A DNA stretch of 64,000 bases, from NCBI GenBank assembly GCA_022414725.1, contig CM039462.1, forward strand, positions 35,914,423 through 35,978,422, read 5' to 3'. This stretch comes from Microglena sp. YARC. Taxonomy: Eukaryota > Chlorophyta > Chlorophyceae > Chlamydomonadales > Chlamydomonadaceae. Both the position numbers and the translations under genes were made by a program. The notes under the pieces were generated by a model that made no database searches, had not been told where the DNA came from, and saw nothing but the letters and a program-made list of their open reading frames with translations. Positions 11,057 through 24,900 of this stretch are shown here, piece by piece (position 1 is the first letter of the stretch; every line of letters starts with the position of its first letter).

Positions 11057-14000
11057 ACACCCGACTGAAAACACACCCCACCCACTCACACTATCACTCG
11101 CAGGCCGACGACACCCGACTGCTAAATATGTTCAGTGTTTATGCAGACAAGTACAACAAGAACTACGTGTTAGATGATGAGGTGGGTGATTGTCTTTTGT
11201 TACTGTCAGCATGAATTGCGGTGCTCTCACGCGTTTTATGACTTGGTGACTACTTATGTACTTCCTTAGAACTATCGGTCCAGACAGTGTTTCTGTCTGT
11301 ACTGTGTCAGCTTCCCGTAGACTGTGTCATCCTTCATGACACGGTGACAGCTTCCTGTTGACTGCGTCATCGGTCTCTCACTGACACACTCTGTATAGCC
11401 GGTGCCTGGCTTAAGATTCCTGACTTAGGGTCTAGTCAGGTTACAGGCATCCGCCTCTCCCACGCTGGTGTTCTTTGGCGTCCGCCTGTCCTTGTAACGC
11501 TATTCTTGTCTCCGTGTATAGATTGGCGCGTCTGTCTCCGCTGCATACATCTCTGTCCACTCTTCGAAGTGCTTTCTAGCTGATAGGTTACGGGCTTATT
11601 ACTTCTACCACTGCTTTACAATGCAACTTCCGCGTGGGCCTCCTGCCGGCTTCGAGAAACTTACCCCACAGAATGGTATTTCCTGGTCGCGCGGTATGGA
11701 GAGCGTCATTATCAGTAATGGATGCGACCGAATTCTTCCTCTAAAGATTCGTGTTCCCACTGATTGGCTAGATGATTGCGCGCCAGCGGCCTCTGCTGCC
11801 GGAGATGAGTCTCCTTCCGCCATCATGGAAGCCACCCCCCCCTCCAATACCTCCATTTCTCCGTCTCCTTCTCCTTTTGTCCAACGTCTCCGACCTGAGG
11901 TTGAGGATATTCTGATGCGCCTATGCTGTGTTTCCACACTGATTATCCAGTATGCAAGGTCGCCTCCACCCGCTGATGCCCGCTTTACCTACGACACTGT
12001 AGACCTTGCTCTCCATAGCCATGAAGATGGCTATGCTTACGGCAAGTCTGACGACTCAGAGGAAGATTACTCTGATGATTGTATGGAAGATCTACAGAGT
12101 GCCAGAAGTGGCGACTTCGGTGGAGTCACTCCCTCTTCTGCTACTAGGGTTTTCCACACCTCCACTGTCTCTCCGGTGTATGAGCCTCAATTGGCACCTT
12201 ATCCTGCAGTCTTCAAGCCTCCGTCTGCCGCTCTGCTTGCGCCGCTTCCACCGGACCTACCTGAGGTGGTCAAGCCGTCTTTGCTGCGGAGTTCGTCTCT
12301 TGGTCCTTTGGGTCCTCTACTCAACCTTGCAGAGCAGGCTCGCAACCCTGCAGAGCGGGCTCTTGGTGCTTACCATACTCGGGCTCGCGAGGCTGCTGCC
12401 ACGAGTGTCCACAGATCTGCTGCTGGCACCTCGCAGGAGCCCCCTCCACCTCCACCGGTGGATCTGCCACCTGCGCCTGGCCCTCCGCCGTCTATGAATC
12501 CTACACTGTCCGGCATATCCTGGGAACATCTGCTTGATGGCACACCACCTGTGCGGCTGGCTGTGCGGGACTGCCGGCTTATTCGCCAAGCCCAGTATGC
12601 TGGAGATTCTCTTGATCGCACTTTGTACGGTAGGCTGGATGAGGCAGCCACTCGGGCTAATCTAGATAGAAAGGGTCGCCCTAAGCGTGTGATGGCTTAC
12701 TCTGAGCTGGGTCATGAGTGTCGTGCTTTTCTAGGACCTGTGAAGGCAGGGATTAACTACCCTTCCCCTGGAGGTGTTACCTTTTGTGCGATTGGGCGTA
12801 GGAACAATGATCTCCGAGGGTATCAGTATGTGAAGGTCCCTCTCAGTTTGGTTCCTGTTAGGCCTGATTTCGAGCTCGTTGCGAGTGTTGCGCGTTCCTT
12901 ATATCTCATTAGGAACTTAGATGATCAGCGCGCATATGATGCTGGCATTGCTGCCGAGTATTTTATGTCGGTTCGTGCCTCGTATGCTCCTGTGCCTGAT
13001 CCTCTTGCTGCTGGACCCTCGGCCTCTCATGGTGAGTCTCGTGTAGATCCTGCACTGTTGGGTTTTAGTGCCCTGCCCCTGGAACGTCAGGAGTTCATGT
13101 GTCTCACTATGATGCTTGCGAACATGACGGATGCGATGGTCAATGTGTATCAGGATTTTGCCACTCCTCGGGATATCTTCTTGCATATCCGAAGACAGCG
13201 TTCTGATGCTCTTGCTGCTCGTGTCCCTCTCATGCTTGTTGAGCTTCGGCGTGCAACCATGGACAACTCTGAACCTGTGGATGTGTTCTTTCGCAGGGTC
13301 CGGGGCTTGTGCACTGACCTCCGCAGTGCGGGATACCCACAGCCTCAGCGCCATGCCATGCATACTATTATTAATGGCATCATGCACCCCCGCTTCGACT
13401 CTCTGCGGCTACAGTTTGGTCTCGCACTGCATCAGAACCAGCCTGATGATTACTGGACCTGTCTGGCAGCATATAGATCATTAGATTTCTTGAACGTGTC
13501 TCTCCCTAAGTCTGATCCGAGGCATCCTGGTTGGTCCCGCGATCCTCCCCAAGTCCCTGCCAATGCTGCTTTTCAGCGTGGCAGGGGACCTGGTCCTCAG
13601 GGTTCCGGGACTACCAAGAGGCGCTTGGATTGCACTTGGGGCCCCTGTCTTTCCAAAACGAGCCACTCGGAGGACCGTTGCTGGACGAAACATCCGCACC
13701 TGCGAAAGGCCAAGGCTGGTGCACCGGGCATTGAACCCGTGCCCGTTGCCTTGGCCCTTCCAGGTTCGCTGACTCGCAAGCAGTTGTCCTCCTTGCAGGC
13801 TCAGATTGATGGGTACGCCATGTCCAAGAACTAGGAGGTACGCTCTGTCCTATTCTCTTGCACTACGAAGTTCTCTAACGTGTGTAGCCCTAGTCTTTCT
13901 GAGGGTGTCTGGCATGTGGACTCTGGAGCTGGAATGTCAATCACGGGTGATAAGTCTTTGTTCACTGTGTTTGAATCTTCTGCTGTTGGGCCTACGGTTC

Positions 14001-17000
14001 GATTTGGTGACGGGATGATTCAACGGTCAGAGGGTAAGGGATCCATTGTGTTATGTAGTGATTGGTTACCAACATCAATCACTCTAACCAATGTTCTTTA
14101 TATCCCTCACTGTCCGGTGAATCTCCTGTCAGTAAATGCTGTGGCTCATTCTCTCCACTGCCAGGTTTCTTTTGATAGTCTTAGTTGCACTGCCACTCAG
14201 GGCTCTTCTGTTCTCTGGTCCTTCCCTGCCTCCAGTGATGGTGTGTACAAGTTTGCATGTAGGCCTTGTCACACCTCCAGTCGTTGTTTAAGAGTTGCTG
14301 ACAATTATCCAGCGTTTGCACTTGATGTTGATGAGGACGGTGGAGTTGTTCTCCCTACCACTCCTGCATGGTTGTGGCATAGGCGGTTGGGTCATCCCGG
14401 CTATAGTGCCTTACACAAACTTGTCAAGAGTGGTATGGTTAAGAACTTACCCCTCAGTCTGGGTCAAGTGCAAAAGTTGGGTAAGATCCCATGTGATGCT
14501 TGTCACAAGGCTAAGGGCAAACGTCTCCTTTTCCTAAAGAAAGCAAAACTGAGATCCGTGCACCTCTCCAACGACTTCACTTGGATATAATGGGACCAGT
14601 TCATATTAGGGGTCTGCGTGGGGAGTTTTACATCCTGTGCCTCATAGACCAATTCTCTGGCTTTGCTGAAGTATTGTGCTTGAGGACCAGGGATGAAGCT
14701 CCCTTAGCAGTCCAAACTATCATCCTCAGATGGTCAAATCAGCTGCAGGGGTTTGCCTTTAAGTGTCTGAGATCTGACAGGGCCAAGGAGTTTATAGTTA
14801 AATGGTTCGAGGATTGGCTGATATCGGTTGGGGCAGTACATGAGTTATCGTTGGTGTACACTGCCCAGCAGAACGCAACTGTGGAAAGGTATAATGGGGT
14901 CTTGCAGTCTATAGCTAGGAGTATCCACCTGGAATCAAAGCTAGCTAAGTCTTTCTGGCCTTATGCCTTCCTAGCTGCTTGTTACCTTCGTAACCGACTG
15001 CCCAATCAGGGACGCAAGACACCTTATGAGTTGTTTTATGGGGTGATGCCTGATGTGTCGTTGTTACGTGTGTTTGGATGCCCCTGCTATGTCACGTTAG
15101 TCAATGGGAAGAAACGTAACAAGCTGGACGAAAGGGCGTTATCTGGTAGACTGGTTGGGTATTCTCTGGTGAGTAAGGGTTATTTTATTTGGGTTCCTAA
15201 GTTGCGCCAGGTAGTAGAGAGTCGTGATGTACTCTTCTATGAACAGTTTAGCTATAACTGTATTCCTGGGCTTCCTCCCTATGACGGGTCGCCGTATGTT
15301 TCTAGCATCCCTGCCGCTATCAACGGACACATGCCTGAGGCTGCGGTCCATTCCTTAGATCCTTTGCTTTCCCCAATTGTTGACCACTGTCCTGGCCATA
15401 GGATGATTCTGCGTCCCAGGTCAGGGGCTGCTGGTACTGTATTGCGTGAGAATGCACTGGGCGGGCGAGGTTCTGCAGTTCCTACGGATAAAATCTTAGC
15501 CGAATCTCAGGGGGTCGCCAGGCCCTCCTCTGCGTCAAATTCCGTCGGTGAAGCTCTAGGATTACGACAATCTCAGATCATAGTGGAGCCTCTTATAGGT
15601 CCATTGTCTAATAGTCACCCTGCTCCAATCATCTTGGATGGCTCGAAGGGGTTGGTGAGCGCTTCGCCTCCTGCCGTTCCTGATAGATTAATCGGGAGCC
15701 CGGGTGATGATGTAGCCTTTGCCGATAGTGCAAGTGATGATCTTGATCATTGGTCAGGCTCCGATACTGCGTATGGCTGGGGTGTTCCGGTCGACCCAGG
15801 CTTCGTTGAATTAGAGGCAAATAAGGCCGGCCCTGTTCAACCAGGCAGTAGTTCTGCACTGGGGGCTCTACTACCGGTTACTGCTGATACTGCTGATATC
15901 CCCGCTGCTCATGTACAAGTAAACTGCTTGTACGTGGGAGCATCTGTTGCCCCCTCCACTGAACTAACCTATAAAGCTGCCATGCTCCCTACCAACCCTG
16001 ACAGGGATCAATGGCTTCTTGCTATGAAGGATGAGATGGCTTCCCTACATGCCCATGGTACTTGGGTACTCACTCCACAGCCTCGTAAGCAAAAGATCCT
16101 GTCAGGCAGGTGGTTATTTGTGAAGAAGATTGGGGTTGATGGTTCTATACGCTTCAAGGCACGTTTTGTGGTACGTGGCTTTCTGCAACGTCCTGGGCTG
16201 GATTTTCATGACGTATATGCCCCTGTCTCCTCTAAAGCAGGTCTTCGGGTGCTCCTGGCTGCCATCACTCATAGAAAGATGTTTGTTCGGCAGCTGGACA
16301 TCAAAACTGCATTTCTGAACGCTAAGCTGGAACCTGGTCTGGACCTGTACTGCCGCCAGCCTGAGGGCTTTCAGCACCTTGGTCCTAACGGTGTTCCCCT
16401 TGTGTGCAAGCTGCTCAAGTCTCTTTATGGATTGAAGCAGGCACCCAGGGCTTGGAGTAGGGATGTCAAGCGGGTTCTGGTTGCACACGGCTTCACTATG
16501 TGCAAGGCTGAACCTGCTCTGTATTTTAGGAAGGATTCTGATGGTGGGTGGAGCTATGTTCTGACCTATGTTGATGATTTTATCTGTGCTTTTAGTGAGC
16601 TGGATAGGTATGTGTTGCTTATCCAGGCTATGGAAAAGGCTGGCTGGGAGGTCAAAGAGATGGGTGTTCCGGTTCAGTTCCTCTCTTTGGACATACGTGT
16701 TACACTTGATTCTGAAGGCAGGTGTGTTCAGATCAACATCTCTCAGCACACCTACATTGTTGATCTGGTGGAGCAGTTTGGTCTTACTGATGCTGCCCCA
16801 CCCAGGTTTGCTGCCCCCATGGCCAAGTCCACCGTTTCTGACGCCCCTGGAGAACCCCTGCCGTCTAATAGCCAGTACCTCTCTCTTGTGGGTGCTTTGC
16901 TATACCTGGCTACTTGCACCAGGCCTGATATTTCTTTTGCTGTGAGCTACCTGTCCAGGTTTTCTGCTCACCCTACCGTCCCTCTCTGGGGGGCTGCCAA

Positions 17001-18945
17001 GCGGTTGCTCTTGTATTTGAGAACACATCCCCACCTGGGTCTCACTTACACCCACAACCCTGAGTTCTCTTTTACTGTCTTTAGTGACTCATCCTTTGCT
17101 GATGATGGGTCTGACAGGCGGTCTCAGACTGGCTTTGCTGTGCTAGCTGGGGGTGCATAGTGAACTGGATGAGCAAGAGGCAGCCTACTGTTGCCATTAG
17201 CTCTAGTGAGGCTGAGTATCAGGCCCTGTCCCAGGCTGCCAGGGAGGTACAATGGTTGAAGAAATTGAGGGTGGATCTGGGTCTGCCTTGTGCTTTGGTT
17301 ACCATTCAGGGTGACAACTTAGGGTCTCTAAGTTGGGCCAAAGACTGGCAGCTCCTGCCTCGCAGCAAGCACATTGATGTTATTCATCACTACATCAAGG
17401 AGCTGGTGGAGGATGGTTCACTGGATGTTGCCTATGTTAACACCGTGGATAACTGTGCTGACCCCTTCACCAAGCCCCTTGATCCTGCTGTGTTCTGGAG
17501 GTTTGTCCGCATGTAAGGTATGACCGCTTCTTCTTAGGGTCATCCTTGCATTTGGTCATATTAGTTTCTTTTCGTTATCAAAGTTTGGCATTAGGTTCCT
17601 ATTCCCGGATCGGGTTTTCTATACCGTTGTTACCCATTTTTGATATTAGTTTTTCCTCTCTTTCTAGCTTGGCAAATTGTTTTAGAATTTTTTGCCTTGT
17701 TTCATTCCTTCCTATAACCCTTTGGGTTCCATTTGAAGTTCTCTCGATTTGTTCGGAGTTCTTTGATTTTTTTTTTATATATGTTACATATAGTTCTATG
17801 TCCCCAGTGCCATAGGTGGAGAGGTAGTATTGTATGTCACCTGTGTCATAGGTGGAGTGTCAGCATGAATTGCGGTGCTCTCACGCGTTTTATGACTTGG
17901 TGACTACTTATGTACTTCCTTAGAACTATCGGCCCAGACAGTGTTTCTGTCTGTACTGTGTCAGCTTCCCGTAGACTGTGTCATCCTTCATGACACGGTG
18001 ACAGCTTCCTGTTGACTGCGTCATCGGTCTCTCACTGACACACTCTGTATAGCCGGTGCCTGGCTTAAGATTCCTGACTTAGGGTCTAGTCAGGTTACAG
18101 GCATCCGCCTCTCCCACCGCTGGTGTTCTTTGGCGTCCGCCTGTCCTTGTAACGCTATTCTTGTCTCCGTGTATAGATTGGCGCGTCTGTCTCCGCTGCA
18201 TACATCTCTGTCCACTCTTCGAAGTGCTTTCTAGCTGATAGTTACAAGAAGGATGTTTGCCTCAAAAGGTAGGCCTCCCTTTAATAGCCCTAGACTATAC
18301 TAGACTTGAAGGATTACATGTGATGTGGTGGAGCTATATTGTATCTACCAGACTAGTCAAATGCTATTCGCATATAAATGTTTGTAATGGTGCCTTGCCT
18401 TGCCTGCAGCATTCTCATCTTACTGTGTATAACAGTCATGCTACATGCCTGTTACATGCTACATGCAAGTTACATGCTACATGTCCAGCTATATGCTCAT
18501 CTAAATGTTTGCCTTGTCTTTCCTGCAGCATGCTCATTTAAGTATGAGTTAGCTGCACACCCTCTTCTGATACTGTTCGACGTTTGATGTTTGTTGATGA
18601 ACCACATATCATTTAATTATATATGTTTGTTGACAAACCACAGGCAAGGTCAAGCTTCAACAACTTTATTGGAACCCTCTCCGACATTGCCACGCAAAAC
18701 CTGGAGGATGGTGCCACCTACTATGTAGGTGATTGGGTTATGCCTTGTGTCTGTTCTTCGGGTGTTCCTACCTTTTTTCATTTTCTTTCTTTTTTAGTTG
18801 AGGGGAAGTGTATTGGGGTTGAGCCTTGCGACATGGCCACCCAAACCTGGGGGGGGGGGGGGCCTCCTGCTCACTGTTTATTTTTCCGATGACGCATCAC
18901 CAGTGCATCATCATTACACTGCTGCATGGCAACGCATGGGTTTGG

Positions 18946-18990
<45 letters not shown>

Positions 18991-21900
18991 GCTCCACGCT
19001 TTGTGCACCGCCACGTGCTCTGCCATGTGATGGCTATGTAACAATCCTGAAGTCAAGCTTGAGTAGCCCAAGTAGCTATTCAACCTGTCCTACAGAAATC
19101 TGAAGTATAAAACACTGCTCCTACAATGTACATCATGGGGTTGATGTATGCCTTGCATCTGTACTTCATGTGTGCTGTCCTTCACACAATTCTTTGTTAA
19201 GGCGATTGAAGGCAATTATATTTGGGTTGCGCCTTGCAACAAAGCCACCCCAAAACTGGAGGATGGTGCCACCTACTACATGGGTGATTGGTCTATGCCT
19301 AGCACCTGTTCTTCATGTGTGATGTCCTTTCCTTTTTTTCAATTATACATTCAAATTGAGGGGGGGATGTAATGGGGTTGAGCCTGGCATCTGCTCTTCA
19401 TGTGTTTGCTGCAGGGCACTCCCAAGCGCGCGCTGGCGCGCTGCCTTTTTGAGCCCCACTGCTCGTTTTGCACAGTTTTTTGCAACCCCCTGTGGGCGCA
19501 GCAAGCAATTTTTGCGCTTTTTGCACTACAAAGCGCAGTTTTATTTTTTTAAGTGCACTAAAGCGCTGGCCAATTTGGTCAATGGAAGTACCCTGGTTTG
19601 CTGTCTTGTCTTTATATCAAACTTTGTGTGTTTAATGCTCTTGTGTGTATGTCTGTTGTTACAGTCCAGGGATAGACGATTAGGCAAAAGGGATTTGCGG
19701 GCTTGTATGTAGCACTGCAGCATGAATCCATGGACCATGTCAGTAAAACGATTGTTTGGGGTTCAGCTGCATTCTTGTTTTTCGCTATCGCCCCTCCTTT
19801 CATGGTCAGGCTAGTCCCTTTAGCCTATTTGGTCTACCCCTGGACTGTAACAACAGACCTCACATAAATGCCTTCATGACTTCAAGCATCACCCAGAAGC
19901 CCACCAATCTCACCTGTGTATGTTGTCACAGTCCAGGGGTAGAACGAATGGACTTATGTGACTTACCCAACCGTTACAGGAGGGGCTAAAACGAAAAAGC
20001 ACTGATGAACTGAACCCCAAACAATTTGAAGTTTCCCTTAAGTTTCCCATGAATCCACTCATCTCCTATCGACCATCTTATTCTTTAAGATTGGATCATC
20101 TCTGCTCGCCTATGCTTCCTTGCAGTTTGAGCCTCTTTTTCATCGTTTGTTTTTGTTTTCTGGCTTAGGTATACCTTGTATATCCCATGAATCCACTCAT
20201 CTCCTATCAACCATCTCATCCTCTAAGATTTGATCATATCTGCTCCCCTGTGCTTCCTTGCAGTTGGGTCTCAACGACAAGTCCGACCTATCCTACGCCG
20301 ATTTTGCCAACATCGTGCTCATGCAGACAGGCACTGCAAAGCTCCCCCCGCCCCCGGCATATCCCCCCAACCCCCCCTCCCCATTCCCATCCATCAACAA
20401 ACCCGACTTTCCCCCTACTCCCCCTTCACCGCCCTTCCCGTTTCCTCCCCCTCCACGATCCCCCCTTCCTCCAAGGGCCCCTCTCAAGCCATCTTTTCCC
20501 TCTCCTCCACCTCCTACGCTCCCGTCATTCCCCACCAAGCCCACTGTCCCCTCCCTCCCACCACCTCCACCACCGTACTTCACGGCAAAGCCAGGCTACC
20601 CATCTAACTTGATTCCACAATCTCCACCCAACGAGCCCAATGCACCCAATGAGCCTCCACCTAACAAGCCCAACCAGCCTCCACCCAACAACCCCAACGA
20701 GCCAAATGAGCCCAACCAGCCTCCACCCAACGAGCCAAAGGGGCTCAACCAGCCTCCACCCAACGAGCCAAATGGCATCAATGAGCCTCCTCCCAATGAG
20801 CCCAATGAGCCTCCTCCCTCCGTTCGTCGAAAGCTGCAGCAGGCCAACCTGCCACGGCGGGTCAACCATGTCACTGACGGTATGGTGACGCCGGTCAGAG
20901 ATCAGGTGAGGTCTGTAGGGTGTCTCAGTAGTCTGCATTTGTGTTGTATGTCATATGTATGTCAGATGTATGTCAGATGTACGTCAGATATATGTCAGAT
21001 GTATGCCAGATGTACATCATATATATGCCAGATGTATGTCAGATATCTGTCAGATGTATCAGATGTACATCATATGTATGTGTTCACATGTGAAAGTAGT
21101 TTCATCTGTTACTTTCACATTCATAGATAGCAGTAGGATAGGGTGTATGTGCGTTAGGGTGTGTTCCGTGTGTGGGTAGGTGGGTGTGGGTGGATGGGTG
21201 TGGGTGTGTGTTCGGGTGTGTGGTAGGTTGGCGGGTATGGGTGGATGGGTGGGTGTGTGGGTGTGAATGGGTAGATAGCAGTATAAGTTGTGGGAGCCTC
21301 ATTCTTTATCAAGATCGTGAGGATGTGTGCCTCTCGTGCAACGCGCAGGGTTGGTGTTGAAAAAAACAATTAAAATGATAAAAAGAGGAAGAAGAATAAT
21401 GAAAAAAATGGGGGAATGATTTGTTCGCGTTTACACTTTCCTGGTTATTTGTTTACTGTCGAAGATGGCAAGCAGCCAAATTGTTTGATGAAGCTATGTA
21501 ACCTTGTTCAAGTTCAATTACCCCTGGTGCAATGTGCAGGGATGTGAAAAAAACAATTAATGACAAAAAGAAGAAGAAGAAAAATAAAAAAATGAAAATT
21601 GGTTTGTTTATGTTTACACTCTCCTGGTAATTTGTTTACTGCTGGAAATGGTGAGCAGCCAAATTGCTTGCTGAAGCTATGTAACCATGTTCAAGTTCAA
21701 GTTATTAAGGGACTTGCCCAACCTTCAACAATCAAGAACACCTCTCACAACCAGATTACAATTTCTGGCTGAAGCTATGTAACCAATTTCAAGTTCAAGT
21801 GCCTGTGATGCAATGCGCAGGGTCGGTGTGGAAGCTGCTGGTCCTTCTCAGCCACTGTCGTTATCGAGTCTGCAGTCTTGCTCCTTGGTCAAGCCAACCT

Positions 21901-24900
21901 TATTGATCGCAACAATGTCAACCTATCACAGCAGGTAGGACTTCTTGCAACTCCCAAACCTCAGACTCCTTGGTCCCTCTCACATGTAATTCAACTTCTG
22001 TCAAAGATAGACACTGTTTTATTTTGGGGCTACGCATGGCAGCTTCCGGATAGCTCCATTAGCCAGCCACTGGGTCAAACCCAAAGCTTTCAGCTGCCTA
22101 GCAATGTCTGTCATGACAGCATCCGGGAGTGTGCTATGTGTGAGGGGGTGTTAGGGGGGAGGGGGTGTTGGTTAGTATTAGGGTCGGTAGAGATGTTGTG
22201 TTGATCTTGATTGGTAGAGGATTGGCACTTTCCTTGACCCTACTACGTTGCCCATGGATTGTAATGTACACAATGGTGTGTGTTTTATGTGGTGTGTGTT
22301 TGTGAGCCTACTTGGTTGCCCATGGATTGTAATGTACACAATGGTGTGTGTTTTATGTGGTGTGTGTTTGGGAGCCTACTTGGTTGCCCATGGATTGTAA
22401 TGTACACAATGGTGTGTGTTTTATGTGGTGTGTGTTTGTGAGCCTACTTGGTTGCCCATGGATTGTAATATACACAATAGTGTGCGTTTTACAGTCCAGC
22501 CAGGTAAGGCATAGCCAAATAGGATATATTGACTTGCCCAAACTCAATATTGGGAAGGAATTTGTGCAATACAAGCACTGGTGAACTGAACCCCAGCAAA
22601 TCGTAAACAAAGGGGGCCTGGAGACCGTGCTATGCAGATAATTGAACTCAAATTCAAAATACGTAACTCACAAATTGAGACAAAAGGACGGAGTTAGACA
22701 AACAGTTAGACTTTCTTGCAGGGTTTTGGATTTTTTTATGGCCAGGTTTTCCAGCCGACAGACAAACAAACAGCATGAGAATCAGACAAGGGGATCCCGC
22801 CCCCCAGAAGGGGGGGGGGGGGGGGGGGGGGGGGGTCCGCTGAAAACCTTTTCCCAGGACCCGTTTTCACCGCGTTTCGTGATTTTGCTCATGAGTGGTG
22901 GGGCAAAAATTGGGCTAGCACTCATCGTAACCAAAAACGGTATGGCATAGTATTGCTGACGTACAACCTATTTGATGGTGGGAACCAGGGGGGGAGGAGA
23001 CGCCAAAAAACCTAATCATTATGCTCTAGCATCTATTTGCAAATTATCTAGTAGTACTTGATCTTAGGTCCTTCGTCATATCCTTACGATTTGTTGGGGA
23101 TCAGATCCTTTGGGTCTTGTCAATAGGCCCTCCAGATAGTCTATAATTATCAATCTATTATTTGAGATTGGGGAAGCCCTTTTAGCTAGGCCAAGTGGCT
23201 ACCCCCTGGACTGGTGTCAAACCAGATTTATTTTTCTAGATTTATCCAGGCAAGGTTGTGTAGCTGGTGCGACTGTCAAACAAGCGAACAAATAAATAAA
23301 CAAAAATTATGAACAGAGAAACAAACAAACAAAACAAACTAACAAACAAACAAGTAAATAAAAATAAAGAAAGAACTAACAAATAAACAAAAACGAACTA
23401 ACTAATTAAGTAACTACATAACTAACTAACTAAGTAATTAAGTAAGTAATTAAGTAAGTAATTAAATAATTTACTAGCAAACTCATATGCCTCATCTATT
23501 ACTAACTAACTAACTAACTAATTTACTAACAAATTCATCTACTACAGATTCTTGTGGACTGCGTGCATGAGGGCTATAATGACACTCTTACCAAACCTTT
23601 CTTTGGTTTTGGATGTCTTGGAGGATGGTGAGTGACTGCAAATATTGGTCTATCACTGTTGCCCTTGAAATATTCGAAGGCGGGCAGGTGGTAAGGCAGT
23701 TTGGCAACTGTTTTCTTTGCAAGCACCTTTCCCACCCCCTTTGGTCCAAACCTGAAGCTAGCTAGTGTGTCTTAAAGCTGTCATGATGGGCATTCCAATG
23801 CAGATAATTTATTTGGGGTTCATCTAGTGGCGGGTTAATGGAGCTGGCTAGTAGCTGGCACGCGTAGCCCCCAAAAAAACAGTGCAAGCATGTATGTTGC
23901 AGTCCATGGGAATCCAACAATGGTTAAAAGTGCTTGCTTAGACTATACTGATTATTGAAGTGACCGAAAAAGAAAAAAGTATGAGGGAAGCTTGTGATCA
24001 AACACATATGTATTTTTCAGACCATGGGTAGCCAACTTCGGGTAAAAGGACTTGCTAAGACTAGGCTAATTATTGAAGTAACCAACAGAACAGGCATATA
24101 ATAAAAGAACCCTGCAAGCATACAAGAATGTATGTTACATTCCATGAGCATCCAACTTTGGATAAGGTAAGATCGAAGCAAACAAGATATAAACATACAA
24201 ACAATGCTCACCTGACTCGGTGTGCCTGTATGTGACATTCACACACCCACACAAATCTAAATATTCCCACAAGCACAAGCACTTAGATACTTACACATCC
24301 ACACACTCCCACACTTGCACATCCACACACTCACAGAAGCACAAGCTCATACAGAATCACAACACTTTCTCCTGATCATCTAACCTTGATCTTGATTGTC
24401 CGATGTTGAGGTCCGACGAAACACACAAGTACACAGACACAGACCGCGGTGCCACGCTGTCTTTTTGCGCCCCTTTGCGCGATTCGCGCAGCTTTTTCAA
24501 CCCCCTGAGGGCGGAACGCTCAGTTTTTGCGTTTTTTGCACTAAAAAACGCTGACCAATTTGACGTTTAAGCACTGATCAATTTGACGTTTAAGCACTGA
24601 TCAATTTGGCAAGAAGTAGTACCCTGACACAGACACATGCATGTACACACACTCATACCTACCTATACATGTTGCCTCCATCAGACAGGCAGACTCATAC
24701 ATGTGAGCCCCCTCAGACACATACACACTCATACACGTTGCCCCATGAGACACAGACATACTGGCACACACGTATACACGGTGCCGCCCTCAGGGTTGAA
24801 AAGGAAATTATTGTTGAGGCAAATATGGGCAAGTAAAATCTGGGTTCATGGAGTACACTGAAGCAATCCAGGAATGCCCTTAGACACATGCACAGACATG

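Larger units (their letters stand above)
11204..18240 (+). mobile_element. Ty1/Copia LTR retrotransposon, copy B, full length and young
   Basis: Complete: 5' LTR 11204-11585, primer-binding site from 11586, gag 11621-13834, pol 13835-17516, purine-rich tract before the 3' LTR 17858-18240, flanked by GTTAC duplications. By eye the LTRs differ at two places (T/C near 11279 and one inserted C), so the insertion is recent. It lies in intron 3 of gene A, 22 bases after the donor and in the same sense as the gene. Domain order (integrase, then reverse transcriptase) and YVDD place it in Copia. Only three things interrupt the polyprotein: a UAG shared with copy A and two one-base losses in homopolymers. 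Confidence 0.95.

Noticed and set aside
13835..13870. Short intron removing the gag stop (gtacgc or gtaagc to tag)
   Set aside because: The possible donor lies after the UAG, so splicing there would not remove it, and the interval of about 32 bases is too short for a normal intron.
18243..18264. Extra gene A exon just after the 3' LTR (KDVCLK)
   Set aside because: It fits a donor at 18262 but would need a 25-base intron before the insertion and breaks the spacing of the I29 helix; joining 11181 to 18644 restores the expected spacing.
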